A stretch of 64,000 bases of DNA from Microbacterium salsuginis. GTDB taxonomy: Bacteria; Actinomycetota; Actinomycetes; Actinomycetales; Microbacteriaceae. Within the stretch, counting starts at the first letter, position 1; each line of letters begins with the position of its first letter. Made by a program: the position numbers and the translations under genes. Positions 15,795 through 24,880 of this stretch are shown piece after piece. The DNA lies in the NCBI RefSeq assembly GCF_012524205.1, contig NZ_JABACI010000003.1, positions 186,001 to 250,000 on the forward strand, written 5' to 3'. The notes under the pieces were generated by a model. That model saw only the letters and a list, made by a program, of their open reading frames with translations, did no database searches and was not told the origin of the DNA.

Positions 15795-17450
15795 ATGCCC
15801 CACGCCGACCTCGTCTTCACCGGCGGCCCCGTCTTCACCGCGAACACCGTGCGCTCCCGTGCGCGGTCGGTCGCCGTCAAGGACGGGCGGATCGTCGCGG
15901 TCGGCGGCGATGAGATCGGCGACCTCGTCGGGCCGTCGACCGAGATCGTCGACGTGCACGGACGGATGCTGATCCCGGGCTTCCAAGACGCTCATGTTCA
16001 CCCGGTGTGGGGTGGGCTGGACATGCTGCGGTGCGACCTCGCCGAGCTCGCGACGGCGCCGGAGTACCTCGACGCGATCGGCCGGTACGTCGCCGAGCGC
16101 CCCGCTGAGGAGTGGATCCTCGGCGGCGGCTGGCAGATGTCGGCGTTCCCCGGCGGCACGCCGACCGCAGAGGCCCTGGATGCCGTGACGGGAGACCGCC
16201 CGGCGTTCTTCCCGAACCGCGATGGGCACGGCGCATGGGTCAACTCCGCGGCCCTCCGGCGGGCGGGGATCGATCGGCACACCCCCGACCCCGCCGACGG
16301 CCGCATCGAGCGCGACGCGGACGGCCGGCCGTCGGGGACGCTGCACGAGGGCGCGATGGCGCTGGTGAACCGCCTGCTCCCCGAAGAGCCGCTCGAGCGG
16401 CTGACCGAGGCCCTGCTCGTCGGTCAGCGCTACCTGCACTCCTTCGGCATCACGGCCTGGCAGGACGCGATCGTCGGGTCGTACGGGGATGCCGGAGACC
16501 CGGGCCCCGCATACCTGGCGGCCGCCGCCGACGGGCGTCTGACGGCGCGCGTCGTGGGCGCGATCTGGTGGGACCGCACCGCCGGGCTCGAGCAGATCCC
16601 GTCGATCCTCGAGCGCCGCGAGCGGTACCGAGGCGGGCGTTTCGCCGCGACATCCGTCAAGGTCATGCAGGACGGCGTCGCCGAGAACTTCACCGCGTCG
16701 ATGCTGGAGCCGTACTGCGACGGGCATGGGCACTTCACCGACAACTCGGGCATCTCGTTCGTCGCGCCCGAGACCTTGAACGAGGCAGTGCCGATCCTCG
16801 ACGCCGAGGGATTCCAGGTGCACTTCCACGCGATCGGCGACCGCGCGGTGCGCGAGTGCCTCGATGCGGTCGAGCAGGCGATCGCGCGCAACGGCCGTCG
16901 CGACAACCGCCACCACATCGCCCATATCCAGGTCGTGCATCCCGAAGACATCGCACGCTTCCGCGAGCTCGGCGTCGCCGCGAACATGCAGTCGCTGTGG
17001 GCCACGTACGAGCCGCAGATGGTCGATCTCACCCTCCCCTTCCTGGGCGAACCGCGCAGTGCGTGGCAGTACCCCTTCGGCGACCTGCTGCGCGCGGGTG
17101 CGGTGCTCGCCGCCGGGAGCGACTGGTCGGTGTCGACGCCCGACCCCATGGCCGCGATCCACACCGCGGTCAACCGCAAGGCCGCGCCGGGGCACGAGGA
17201 GGGCGAATACGATGCGTTCCTGCCCGAGCAGGCGATCGATCTCGCGACGTCGCTCACGGCGTACACGGCGGGCTCGGCGTGGGTGAATCACCTCGACGAC
17301 ACCACCGGCACGATCGAAGTGGGCAAGCTCGCCGACCTCGCACTGCTCGACCGCGACCCGTTCGCCGGACCCGCAGACCAGATCGGGGCGACGCGCGTGC
17401 TGCAGACCTTCGTCGAGGGCGAGCGCGTCTACGCCGCCCCCGACGCCTGA
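15795..17450 (+). CDS. YtcJ-type amidohydrolase (amidohydrolase family 3)
   Basis: 551 residues. ATG 15795 has AAAGGAAAG upstream. The pattern is N-terminal beta sandwich (MPHADLVFTGGPVFTAN), metal-binding H67 and H69 in QDAHVHP, then the YtcJ-like features EEWILGGGW, VHFHAIGDRAVRECLDA and AAGSDWSVSTPDPM, ending ADLALLDRDPF. Such enzymes hydrolyse amide or related bonds and are often encoded beside amine or amide transporters. It lies 47 bases after the permease gene, so an acylated amine may be its substrate; this is inference. Confidence 0.85.
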   Translation: MPHADLVFTGGPVFTANTVRSRARSVAVKDGRIVAVGGDEIGDLVGPSTEIVDVHGRMLIPGFQDAHVHPVWGGLDMLRCDLAELATAPEYLDAIGRYVAERPAEEWILGGGWQMSAFPGGTPTAEALDAVTGDRPAFFPNRDGHGAWVNSAALRRAGIDRHTPDPADGRIERDADGRPSGTLHEGAMALVNRLLPEEPLERLTEALLVGQRYLHSFGITAWQDAIVGSYGDAGDPGPAYLAAAADGRLTARVVGAIWWDRTAGLEQIPSILERRERYRGGRFAATSVKVMQDGVAENFTASMLEPYCDGHGHFTDNSGISFVAPETLNEAVPILDAEGFQVHFHAIGDRAVRECLDAVEQAIARNGRRDNRHHIAHIQVVHPEDIARFRELGVAANMQSLWATYEPQMVDLTLPFLGEPRSAWQYPFGDLLRAGAVLAAGSDWSVSTPDPMAAIHTAVNRKAAPGHEEGEYDAFLPEQAIDLATSLTAYTAGSAWVNHLDDTTGTIEVGKLADLALLDRDPFAGPADQIGATRVLQTFVEGERVYAAPDA

Positions 17451-17516
17451 CCCGGTCCCGCGACGTCGACGCCCGATCCTCCGGCGCCTGACGGCGATCT
17501 TCTCCGGTTTCAAGTC

Positions 17517-17559
17517 GCGCACTTTGCAACCTGGACGCCGGCCAACGTGCAAAGTGCGC
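17517..17559. repeat. 43-nt palindrome with 12-bp perfect arms
   Basis: GCGCACTTTGCA (17517-17528) and TGCAAAGTGCGC (17548-17559) are exact inverted repeats separated by 19 nt. They lie in the 145-nt gap between the amidohydrolase and the cysteine hydrolase genes, and outer imperfect pairing TTTC/GAAA extends the stem. It may be a terminator, an RNA processing hairpin or a protein-binding site 37 nt before the GTG start. Confidence 0.55.
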
Positions 17560-17595
17560 AATTCGAAAGCCGTGGTGCGGTCCTAGGCTGGTGCG

Positions 17596-18153
17596 GTGAC
17601 CCGGCTGCTGCTCCTCATCGACATCCAGCGCGACTACTTCCCCGGCGGGCGCCAACCGCTGGTGGGGACGGATGCCGCGGCCGACGCCGCCGCTGGGCTG
17701 CTGGCCGGATTCCGCACCGCGGGCGAGAAGGTCGTGCACGTGCAGCACGTGTGGGATGCCCCGGACGCCGCGTTCTTCGCGCCCGGAACGCCCGGCGTCG
17801 AGTTCGACTCCCGCGTCGCACCGGACGGCGAGGAGCAGGTCATCGTCAAGCACCGCCCGAACGCATTCCTCGGCACGGGCCTGGAGGCCCTGCTGCGCGC
17901 CGCCGACCCGGACGAGCTCGTGGTCGCCGGGATGATGTCGAGCATGTGCGTGGACGCGACGGTGCGCGCGGCATCCGATCTGGGCTTCTCGGTGGCGGTC
18001 GCCCAAGATGCGTGCGCCGCGCCCGACCTCGAGTTCGCCGGTGCCACCGTGCCCGGCGCGCAGGTGCATGCGGCCTTCATGGCCGCCCTGGACGGCAGCT
18101 ACGCCCGCGTCACCGACGTCGACGCTCTGCGGCCCGACGCCGGCGCGCGCTGA
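17596..18153 (+). CDS. isochorismatase-family cysteine hydrolase
   Basis: 185 residues from GTG 17596. The catalytic triad of the family is visible: D9 (LLLIDIQRDYF), K85 (VIVKHRPNAF) and C118 (GMMSSMCVDATVRAA), followed by an Ala-Ala-Asp-like DLGF segment. The family includes nicotinamidases, N-carbamoylsarcosine amidases and related amidohydrolases. Position within the amine-uptake cluster suggests removal of an amide or carbamoyl group from an intermediate, but the substrate cannot be read from sequence. Confidence 0.88.
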   Translation: MTRLLLLIDIQRDYFPGGRQPLVGTDAAADAAAGLLAGFRTAGEKVVHVQHVWDAPDAAFFAPGTPGVEFDSRVAPDGEEQVIVKHRPNAFLGTGLEALLRAADPDELVVAGMMSSMCVDATVRAASDLGFSVAVAQDACAAPDLEFAGATVPGAQVHAAFMAALDGSYARVTDVDALRPDAGAR

Positions 18154-18264
18154 GCCGCCCGACAGCCTGTCCGGCGATCACGGCAACTTCCGACACCGAC
18201 CGGATGCCACCGCCCCGCGCCGCGCGCGAGGATGGAGCAAACCATCGCATCGGAGTTGATACCC

Positions 18265-19695
18265 GTGGGCACGACCGTCTTCGAACGACAGCGGCCGGCA
18301 GCATCCGTCGTCCATCGATCCCTCGCAGAGGCCAGGCACTCGGTGTTCTGGCGCGACGACCTTCCCGCGGGCCTGCTCCCCGACCGGCCGCCGCTGGTCG
18401 GTACGCACCGGGCCGATCTGGTCGTCGTCGGCGGCGGGTACACCGGCCTGTGGACGGCGCTGCTCGCGACGGAACGCGACCCCGGCGCGAAGATCGTGAT
18501 CGTCGAGGCCCAGCGTGTCGGCTGGGCGGCCTCGGGCCGCAACGGCGGGTTCTGCGAAGCCAGCCTCACGCATGGCCATGAGAACGGGATGGCGCGGTGG
18601 CCTGCCGAGATGCCGGTGCTCGAACGACTCGGCAGGGAGAACCTCGACGCCATCGAGGCGGCCGAGGCCCGCTACGGCATGGACTTCCATTTCGAACGCA
18701 CCGGGCAGCTCTCGCCCGCGCTCGAGCCGCACCAAGTGCAGTGGCTGAAGGACTGGGCGGCCGAGGGTGAAGAGGGCGTGGTCTATCTCGACGAGGCCGA
18801 GGTGCAGGCATCCGTCGCCTCGCCTACGTACCTCGCGGCCGTGTGGGAGCAGCGCACGTGCGGCCTGCTGCACCCCGCACGCCTGGCCGCCGAGCTCGCG
18901 CGGGTCTGCGAAGAGCGTGGCGTCGAGATCTTCGAGCGCTCGCATGTCACGGGGCTCGACTCCTCCGGCCCGGGCGTCGTCGTCGTCACCGATGCCGGCC
19001 GCGTCGAGGCATCCCGCGCCGTGCTCGCGACCAACGTCTTCCCGTCGCTCCTCAAGCGGAACCGGCTCATGACGGTGCCGGTGTACGACTACGTGCTGAT
19101 GACCGAACCGCTCACGACAGAGCAGACGGCGAGCATCGGCTGGCGTGACCGCCAGGGCATCGGCGACATGGCCAACCAGTTCCACTACTACCGGCTGACC
19201 GCCGACAACCGCATCCTCTTCGGCGGCTACGACGCGATCTACCACTACGGTCGCGCGGTACGTCCTGAGTACGAGCACCGTCCGGTCACGTGGGAGAAGC
19301 TGGCCGGGCACTTCTTCACCACGTTCCCGCAGCTGGAGGGGCTGCGGTTCACCCACAAGTGGGCCGGCGCGATCGACACGTCGACGCAGTTCACGGCCTT
19401 CTTCGGCACCGCCCGCGAGCGCCGCGTCGCCTATGCCGCCGGCTTCACCGGGCTCGGCGTCGGGTCGACCCGCTTCGCCGGCGAGGTCATGCTCGACCTG
19501 CTCGACGGCATCTCGAACGAGCGCACCGGGCTCGAGATGGTGCGCAAGCGCCCACTGCCGTTCCCACCTGAGCCGGCCGCCGCGATCGGCATCAACGCCA
19601 CGCGCTGGTCGCTCGACCGCGCCGACCACAGCGAGGGCCGGCGCAACCTGCTGCTGAAGACGCTCGACGCACTCGGATTGGGTTTCGACTCGTGA
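18265..19695 (+). CDS. FAD-dependent amine oxidase/dehydrogenase (DAO family, PuuB-like)
   Basis: 476 residues if started at GTG 18265, which has GGAG ten bases upstream; an in-frame ATG at 18232 would add eleven residues. The Rossmann motif VVVGGGYTGLWTALLA places GxGxxG at 56-61. Family landmarks are VGWAASGRNGGFC, the substrate-domain TGQLSPALEPHQ, and the C-terminal GFTGLGVGSTRFAGEVMLDLL. The closest remembered relatives are gamma-glutamylputrescine oxidoreductases and glycine/D-amino acid oxidases. Next to polyamine-type transporter genes, oxidation of putrescine or a derivative is plausible. It overlaps the cupin gene by 4 nt. Confidence 0.85.
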   Translation: MGTTVFERQRPAASVVHRSLAEARHSVFWRDDLPAGLLPDRPPLVGTHRADLVVVGGGYTGLWTALLATERDPGAKIVIVEAQRVGWAASGRNGGFCEASLTHGHENGMARWPAEMPVLERLGRENLDAIEAAEARYGMDFHFERTGQLSPALEPHQVQWLKDWAAEGEEGVVYLDEAEVQASVASPTYLAAVWEQRTCGLLHPARLAAELARVCEERGVEIFERSHVTGLDSSGPGVVVVTDAGRVEASRAVLATNVFPSLLKRNRLMTVPVYDYVLMTEPLTTEQTASIGWRDRQGIGDMANQFHYYRLTADNRILFGGYDAIYHYGRAVRPEYEHRPVTWEKLAGHFFTTFPQLEGLRFTHKWAGAIDTSTQFTAFFGTARERRVAYAAGFTGLGVGSTRFAGEVMLDLLDGISNERTGLEMVRKRPLPFPPEPAAAIGINATRWSLDRADHSEGRRNLLLKTLDALGLGFDS

Positions 19696-20021
19696 ACCCC
19701 GGCACGGTGACGGATGCCGCGGGCCTGGCGCCCGCAATGACGCCGCTGCCTGCCGGCCAGGTCGTTGCCGGCTCGCCCGCGACGGGTCTGGTGGAACTGA
19801 CCGACACGATCGGAGTATGGGACCACACGCCCGGCACGTCGACCGACGTCGAGGCGGACGAGGTCTTCGTCGTGCTGTCGGGCTCGGCGACGGTGTCGTT
19901 CGAGGAGCCGGCCCTGCCTGCGATCGAACTGCGTCCTGGTTCGATCGTGCGGCTGACGGCAGGGATGCGCACGGTGTGGACGGTGCGCGAGACGCTGCGC
20001 AAGGTCTACATCGCCGGCTGA
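19692..20021 (+). CDS. small cupin protein
   Basis: 109 residues, GTG overlapping the previous stop (GTGA). The cupin strands are visible as VWDHTPGTSTDVEADEVFVVLSGSATVSFEE and IELRPGSIVRLTAGMRTVWTV. This matches single-domain cupins of the DUF861/ureidoglycine-aminohydrolase-like type, which commonly follow an FAD amine oxidase gene in such clusters. A full metal-binding set of histidines is not obvious. Exact role unknown; tight coupling suggests work on the oxidase product. Confidence 0.8.
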   Translation: MNPGTVTDAAGLAPAMTPLPAGQVVAGSPATGLVELTDTIGVWDHTPGTSTDVEADEVFVVLSGSATVSFEEPALPAIELRPGSIVRLTAGMRTVWTVRETLRKVYIAG

Positions 20022-20058
20022 CCGGTGACGGCAGGGAGCCGGATGAGAGGATGTCGCG

Positions 20059-21099
20059 GTGCGAGCCGTTGTCTACGACACCATCCGCGGGACCCCTGAG
20101 GTTCGCGACGTTCCGGTTCCGGCCGCACCGGGCGGTGGGGTCGTCGTGCGAGTGCACGCGACGGGACTGTGCCGCAGCGACTGGCACGCATGGGCCGGCC
20201 ACGACGACATCGCGCTCCCGCATGTGCCAGGGCATGAACTCGCGGGCGTGGTCGCCGAGGTCGGCGCGGGGGTCGAGCGCTGGGCGGTCGGTGATCGCGT
20301 GACCGTTCCGTTCGTGTGCGGATGCGGGACATGCGAGTGGTGTCTGCGTGCCGAGGCACAGGTGTGCCCGGACCAGCAGCAGCCCGGCTTCACGCACTGG
20401 GGTTCGTTCGCCCAGTACGTCGTGCTGCATGCGGCCGACACGAACCTCGTCGCGCTTCCGGAGTCGGTGAGCTTCGAGGCGGCGGCCGGCCTCGGCTGCC
20501 GCTTCGCCACCGCCTACCGTGCGCTCGTCGGCCGTGCTCGGGTCGCGCCGGGCGAATGGGTGGCGGTCGTGGGCGCCGGAGGCGTGGGACTCAGCGCCGT
20601 CATGATCGCGACGGCGCTCGGAGCGCGTGTCGTCGCGGTCGACCGGAACCCGGCAGCCCTCGATGTCGCCCGGTCGCTCGGAGCCGATCACGTCGTCGAG
20701 GCGGATGGCCGTGACATCCCCGCGGCCGTCCACGAGCTCACGGGCGGTGGCGCACACGTCGCGGTCGACGCGGTCGGCAGCGAGCAGACGTGTGCCGACG
20801 CGATCCACAGCCTCCGCCGCCGCGGCCGGCACGTGCAGATCGGGCTGCTGCCCCCGGTCGAGGGGCACCCGCGCGTTCCGATGGCCCGCGTGATCGCGTG
20901 GGAGCTCGATCTGGTCGGCAGCCACGGCATGGCCGCCGTCGACTATCCCGGCATGCTCGCGCTCATCGAGAACGGCATCCTCCGGCCTGACCGCCTCATC
21001 GAGCGCGTGGTCGATCTCGAGGGGGCCGCGCGGATGCTTCCCACGTTCGACCAGGCGAGCCCGGCGGGCATGACGCTGATCGACCCGCAGCGCGGCTGA
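20059..21099 (+). CDS. zinc-dependent alcohol dehydrogenase
   Basis: 346 residues, GTG 20059 after GAGAGG. A medium-chain dehydrogenase: catalytic zinc ligands C38 (TGLCRSDWHAW) and H59-E60 (PGHELAG), structural zinc cysteines C89, C92, C95 and C103, and cofactor fold VVGAGGVGLSAV followed by VVAVDRNPAAL, where the aspartate suggests NAD(H). It probably interconverts an alcohol and an aldehyde. In this cluster an aminoaldehyde from amine oxidation is a reasonable substrate. Confidence 0.9.
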   Translation: MRAVVYDTIRGTPEVRDVPVPAAPGGGVVVRVHATGLCRSDWHAWAGHDDIALPHVPGHELAGVVAEVGAGVERWAVGDRVTVPFVCGCGTCEWCLRAEAQVCPDQQQPGFTHWGSFAQYVVLHAADTNLVALPESVSFEAAAGLGCRFATAYRALVGRARVAPGEWVAVVGAGGVGLSAVMIATALGARVVAVDRNPAALDVARSLGADHVVEADGRDIPAAVHELTGGGAHVAVDAVGSEQTCADAIHSLRRRGRHVQIGLLPPVEGHPRVPMARVIAWELDLVGSHGMAAVDYPGMLALIENGILRPDRLIERVVDLEGAARMLPTFDQASPAGMTLIDPQRG

Positions 21100-21111
21100 C
21101 GCGGTCGCCGG

Positions 21112-22773
21112 TCAGCGCCCGGCGGATCGGCGAACGAGCAGCGCGAGGTGCAGCGCGGTCTGGGTCTCGCCGTCGTCGAGGTCGAGCCCGAGCAGCTCCT
21201 CGATGAGCGCGATGCGCTGGTAGAACACCGAGCGCGACAGATGGGATGCCGAGGCCGCCGCCGTGCGATTGCCCGGGTGAGACAGCATGGCCTCGAGCAC
21301 GTCGAGCAAGTCGCCGGAACGGCTGAGGTCGTGCGCGATGAGTGGTGCCAGCATGCGTTCGCCGTGCTCGAGCACGCGATGGTCGTCACGCAGCGCGGTC
21401 ACCAGCGGGACCAGGGGGCGGTTCTCGGCGCGGCGCAGGTGCGGACCACGACCGGCGCGGCGCCGGCGCCCGCGGGCGAGGTCGACGGCCTCATGCAGAG
21501 AGGCGAGTGCGGAGTCGAGTCCGTCCGCGCCGCGTCCGATCGACACCGTCGCACGATCGATGTCGGCGGGATCGACGACCGCCCGGGCGAAGGCGCGGAC
21601 GGCGTCGTCGTCGAAGACGGCGCCTGCCGGCAGCGAGAGCAGCATGGCCGACGCCGGAGCGGCCACCCCATCCGGGGCCGAGCCTGCCAGGACGCGTCCG
21701 CGCAGCGCGCGGGCCGCGGCATCCGCTCGCTCCGACGCCACGGTCGCGCCCGACACGACCATCCCGAACAGTCGCGCGTCGCGCAGCGGCAGTCCCGCGG
21801 CCTCGAGTCGCGCGCCCGCACCGCCGATCCCCGCGAACCTCCCGGCGAGCAGCCCGTCGACCAGTCGCCGTCGCCCGATGCGCGCCCACTCGTCCGCCTC
21901 GCCGTCGGCGAGCCGCCCCACCGCGAGCGCGATCGCGCCCTGCTCGAGCACAGCGGTGCGTCCGGCGGGATGCTCCGGGCCGGGCAGCGCGACGAGATTC
22001 CCCCAGCGGATGCCGCGTGCCTCGACCGGCACGATGAGCCAGTCCTCGCTGCCGGCCGCGGTGCCGCGCTCGCGGCGGTACTCTGCGCGCCGGTGCGCCG
22101 ACCGCGATCGCAGCTCCCACTCGGTGAAGAGCTCCTCCTCCATCGCGAGCGGCACCTCGGCGGCCACGACCTCGTAGGCGAGGTTCTCGAGCACGACCGG
22201 TGCGCCGAGCGTCTGCGCGAGCTGGTGAACGATGAAATCGGCCGGCGATCCGCGCAGCACGAGGGCGGTGAACCGCTCACGCACCTCGTCGCGGGCCCGT
22301 AGCGCGTCGGTCTGACCGCGGATGATGCGGTTGTGCACGGCCTCCGTGAGAGTGACGAACTTCACCTCGCGGTGCAGCACGACCAGCGCCAGCCCGCGCT
22401 CGCGGGCGGCCTCGACGACGACGGCGGGCACGTAGCGGTAGTGGGTGCCGAGCTCGAGGACGAGACCGGACGCTCCGGCGTCCGCGAGCTCGTCGATGAA
22501 GCGCCGCAGGTCGGCGGGTTCGGCGGGCCACGACGACCCGGTCGACAGCAGCAGCTCGCCGCCGTCCAGAAGCCGTGCGACGCCGGCGCTGTCGGACACG
22601 TGCAGCCAGCGCACGCGCGCGTCAAGCGATTCGTCGCCGACGAGCACCTCCGGAACACCGTTCGCGACCGCCTCGAGAGCGATCACCTCCCGCACGGTGG
22701 GGAGCGTTTCATCGGCCGACAGATCGGCCGGACGATCCGTTTGGATCGCCCGATCTTCGCGACGGTCGACCAC
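21112..22773 (-). CDS. PucR-family transcriptional regulator
   Basis: 553 residues from GTG 22773, seven bases after GAGG. The N-terminal PucR ligand domain (TVREVIALEAVANGVPEVLVGDESLDARVRWLHV) and the C-terminal PucR helix-turn-helix (HPGNRTAAASASHLSRSVFYQRIALIEELLGLDLDD, cited in parts: NRTAAASASHLSRSVF, YQRIALIEELLG) are clear. PucR proteins respond to purine or amine metabolites. It is divergent from the aminotransferase gene with 88 bases between and convergent with the alcohol dehydrogenase gene, so it probably controls this amine cluster. Confidence 0.9.
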   Translation of the reverse strand: MVDRREDRAIQTDRPADLSADETLPTVREVIALEAVANGVPEVLVGDESLDARVRWLHVSDSAGVARLLDGGELLLSTGSSWPAEPADLRRFIDELADAGASGLVLELGTHYRYVPAVVVEAARERGLALVVLHREVKFVTLTEAVHNRIIRGQTDALRARDEVRERFTALVLRGSPADFIVHQLAQTLGAPVVLENLAYEVVAAEVPLAMEEELFTEWELRSRSAHRRAEYRRERGTAAGSEDWLIVPVEARGIRWGNLVALPGPEHPAGRTAVLEQGAIALAVGRLADGEADEWARIGRRRLVDGLLAGRFAGIGGAGARLEAAGLPLRDARLFGMVVSGATVASERADAAARALRGRVLAGSAPDGVAAPASAMLLSLPAGAVFDDDAVRAFARAVVDPADIDRATVSIGRGADGLDSALASLHEAVDLARGRRRRAGRGPHLRRAENRPLVPLVTALRDDHRVLEHGERMLAPLIAHDLSRSGDLLDVLEAMLSHPGNRTAAASASHLSRSVFYQRIALIEELLGLDLDDGETQTALHLALLVRRSAGR

Positions 22774-22861
22774 CGTTACCGCCTCTGCTGCTCTGACACA
22801 CTGGGACGCGTTCAGCCTATGCGATCGCCGCACGATCTGTCCGGAAGCCGTCAGGAGCCCC

Positions 22862-24274
22862 ATGAGCATCGCCGCCCCCGCCGCCGATTCCGTCGAGGCG
22901 GACGGCGACACGCTCACGCGCATCCAGCCCGACCCCGAGACCGATGCACGGGTGCGCGCCGACGACCGCGGCCACGTCTTCCACTCGTGGAGTGCGCAGG
23001 CGCTCATCGACCCGCTGCCGGTCGCGGCGGGCCAGGGCGCGACGTTCTGGGACTATGCGGGCAACGCCTACCTCGACTTCAGCTCGCAGCTGGTGAACCT
23101 CAACCTGGGGCACCAGCATCCGGATCTCGTCCAGGCGATCCAGAGGCAGGCGGGGCGTCTCGCGACCATCCAGCCGTCGATGGCGAACGATGTGCGCGGC
23201 GAGCTCGCCCGCCGCATCGCCGAGGTGGCGGGGGACGGGTTCGAGAAGGTGTTCTTCACCAACGGGGGTGCCGACGCGAACGAGAACGCTGTGCGCATGG
23301 CTCGCCTGGTGACAGGGCGTCGCAAGGTGCTGTCGATGTACCGCAGCTACCACGGCAACACGTCGACGGCGATCGCGCTGACGGGCGACCCGCGCCGCTG
23401 GCCCAACGAGCCGGCCGACGGCTCGGTGGCGAGGTTCTTCGGGCCCTACCCGTACCGCTCCCCGTTCCATTCATCGAGCATCGAGGAAGAGACCCAGCGC
23501 GCCCTGGCGCACCTGGAGCAGACGATCGTGCTCGAGGGGGCCTCGACGATCGCCGCCATCGTGATCGAGACGATCGTCGGCACCAACGGGGTGCTCGTGC
23601 CGCCGCCCGGGTATCTCGCCGGCGTGCGCGAGCTGTGCGACCGCTTCGGCATCGTGTTCATCGCCGACGAGGTCATGGTCGGATTCGGCCGCGTGGGCGA
23701 GTGGTTCGCATTCCAGGCCTTCGATGTCGAGCCCGATCTCATCACCTTCGCGAAGGGCGTGAACTCGGGCTACGTGCCCCTGGGCGGTGTCGTCATCAGC
23801 GACCGGATCGCCGCGCACTTCGACACCGTCGCCTTCCCCGGCGGCCTCACCTACTCCGGACATCCGCTGGCGTGCGCGGCGGGCGTCGCGACGTTCGAAG
23901 TCTTCGAACGCGACGGCATCCTCGAGCGGGTGCGAGACCTCGGCTCCCGCGTCGTCGAGCCTCGCCTGCGCGAGATCGCGACGCGGCATCCGTCCGTCGG
24001 CGACGTGCGCGGCATGGGGCTGTTCTGGGCGATCGAACTGGTGAAGGATGCCGGCACCCGCGAGCCCCTCGTGCCGTTCAATGCCGGCGGCACCGATGCC
24101 GCGCCGGTGACCGCGGTCGCTGCGGCTTGCAAGCGAGACGGCGTGTGGCCGTTCACCCACTTCCACCGGATGCACATCGCGCCGCCCCTGGTGATCTCCG
24201 AGGACGACCTCGTGCGTGGGCTGGACGTCATCGACCGGGCCCTCTCGATCGCCGACGAGCACGCCGCCCGCTGA
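22862..24274 (+). CDS. class III aminotransferase, PLP-dependent
   Basis: 470 residues. ATG 22862 follows CAGGAG. Typical features are NLNLGHQHPDLVQAIQ, FFTNGGADANENAVRMAR (phosphate-binding turn), YRSYHGNT, IADEVMVGFGRVGEWFAF and the PLP lysine K298 in LITFAKGVNSGY. Members transfer amino groups from omega-amino acids or diamines. With the polyamine-type importer, FAD oxidase and PucR regulator it completes an amine-degradation set. Exact substrate (putrescine, GABA or another) is not determinable. Confidence 0.92.
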   Translation: MSIAAPAADSVEADGDTLTRIQPDPETDARVRADDRGHVFHSWSAQALIDPLPVAAGQGATFWDYAGNAYLDFSSQLVNLNLGHQHPDLVQAIQRQAGRLATIQPSMANDVRGELARRIAEVAGDGFEKVFFTNGGADANENAVRMARLVTGRRKVLSMYRSYHGNTSTAIALTGDPRRWPNEPADGSVARFFGPYPYRSPFHSSSIEEETQRALAHLEQTIVLEGASTIAAIVIETIVGTNGVLVPPPGYLAGVRELCDRFGIVFIADEVMVGFGRVGEWFAFQAFDVEPDLITFAKGVNSGYVPLGGVVISDRIAAHFDTVAFPGGLTYSGHPLACAAGVATFEVFERDGILERVRDLGSRVVEPRLREIATRHPSVGDVRGMGLFWAIELVKDAGTREPLVPFNAGGTDAAPVTAVAAACKRDGVWPFTHFHRMHIAPPLVISEDDLVRGLDVIDRALSIADEHAAR

Positions 24275-24372
24275 CGCGATTCGAGCGGCCGCCGCCGCAC
24301 GCAATCCGCCGGCTACCTCTCCTCCGAACAAGATGCAACCCCGTTCCTCGAATCGATCCGATGCGCGGGAAT

Positions 24373-24398
24373 GAAATAACCGGCACGGAGGTTGTTTC
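24373..24398 (+). promoter_or_regulatory. AT-rich inverted repeat upstream of the beta-helix gene
   Basis: GAAATAACC (24373-24381) and GGTTGTTTC (24390-24398) pair at 8 of 9 positions. The stretch is clearly richer in A/T than its surroundings and sits 37 bases before the GTG of the next gene, so it is a candidate promoter or operator. No regulator can be named. Confidence 0.35.
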
Positions 24399-24434
24399 TT
24401 TACTCGGCACAGAACAGTGCCGCAGGAGGGGACA

Positions 24435-24842
24435 GTGGGCAAGAACTACGTCGACATCGAGAACGACCGAGGCGAGATGCTGCGCTATCGCAAGCACGTC
24501 AACGGCCGCGGCCTGGTTGCGCATGGAGCGAAGGTGCACCCGAGCGCCATCGTCGAAGCGGGGGCGTATGTCGAACCGGGCGTTCAGATCGCCGCGGGCG
24601 CGCATGTCGGCCGCGGCGTGTGGGTGGAGTCGGATGCCGTGATCGGCCCGGACGCCGAGATCGCGCCCCACGCCCACATCGGTCCGCGCGCCGCCATCGG
24701 CCCGCGCGCGAAGATCGGCGTGCGCACCCAGGTCGGCAGTGAAGCCCGCGTCGCGGGTGGCTCGCTCATCGGCGACGACGAGACGATCGCCGACGGCGAG
24801 CGCGTCGCGACCGACCGCCGGGGCTTGCGGCTCGCCGCCTGA
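24435..24842 (+). CDS. hexapeptide-repeat left-handed beta-helix protein
   Basis: 135 residues from GTG 24435, after GGAGGGG. Beyond a short start (MGKNYVDIENDRGEMLRYRK), residues about 30-115 are hexapeptide repeats of the [LIV]GxxxA type: VHPSAIVEAGAYVEPGVQ, IAAGAHVGRGVWVESDA, VIGPDAEIAPHAHIGPRA, AIGPRAKIGVRTQVG. This forms the left-handed beta helix of acyltransferases and gamma-carbonic anhydrase-like proteins. It is shorter than active acetyltransferases and no catalytic histidine is assignable, so it may be structural. Confidence 0.8.
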   Translation: MGKNYVDIENDRGEMLRYRKHVNGRGLVAHGAKVHPSAIVEAGAYVEPGVQIAAGAHVGRGVWVESDAVIGPDAEIAPHAHIGPRAAIGPRAKIGVRTQVGSEARVAGGSLIGDDETIADGERVATDRRGLRLAA

Positions 24843-24880
24843 GCCGGCACGCCCGGTCGCGGCATCCCGCCCCGCCACTC

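Noticed and set aside
15396..17561. Long antisense frame opposite the permease and amidohydrolase genes
   Set aside because: No recognisable domains, Arg/His-rich composition, and both plus-strand genes are clear family members.
11146..22841. ACGATCTGTC seen upstream of potA (twice) and in the PucR/aminotransferase divergent region, as a possible PucR operator
   Set aside because: The same word also occurs inside coding sequence at 11529-11538 and 51679-51688, where it simply encodes Asp-Leu-Ser-type codons, so it is not specific to regulatory DNA.
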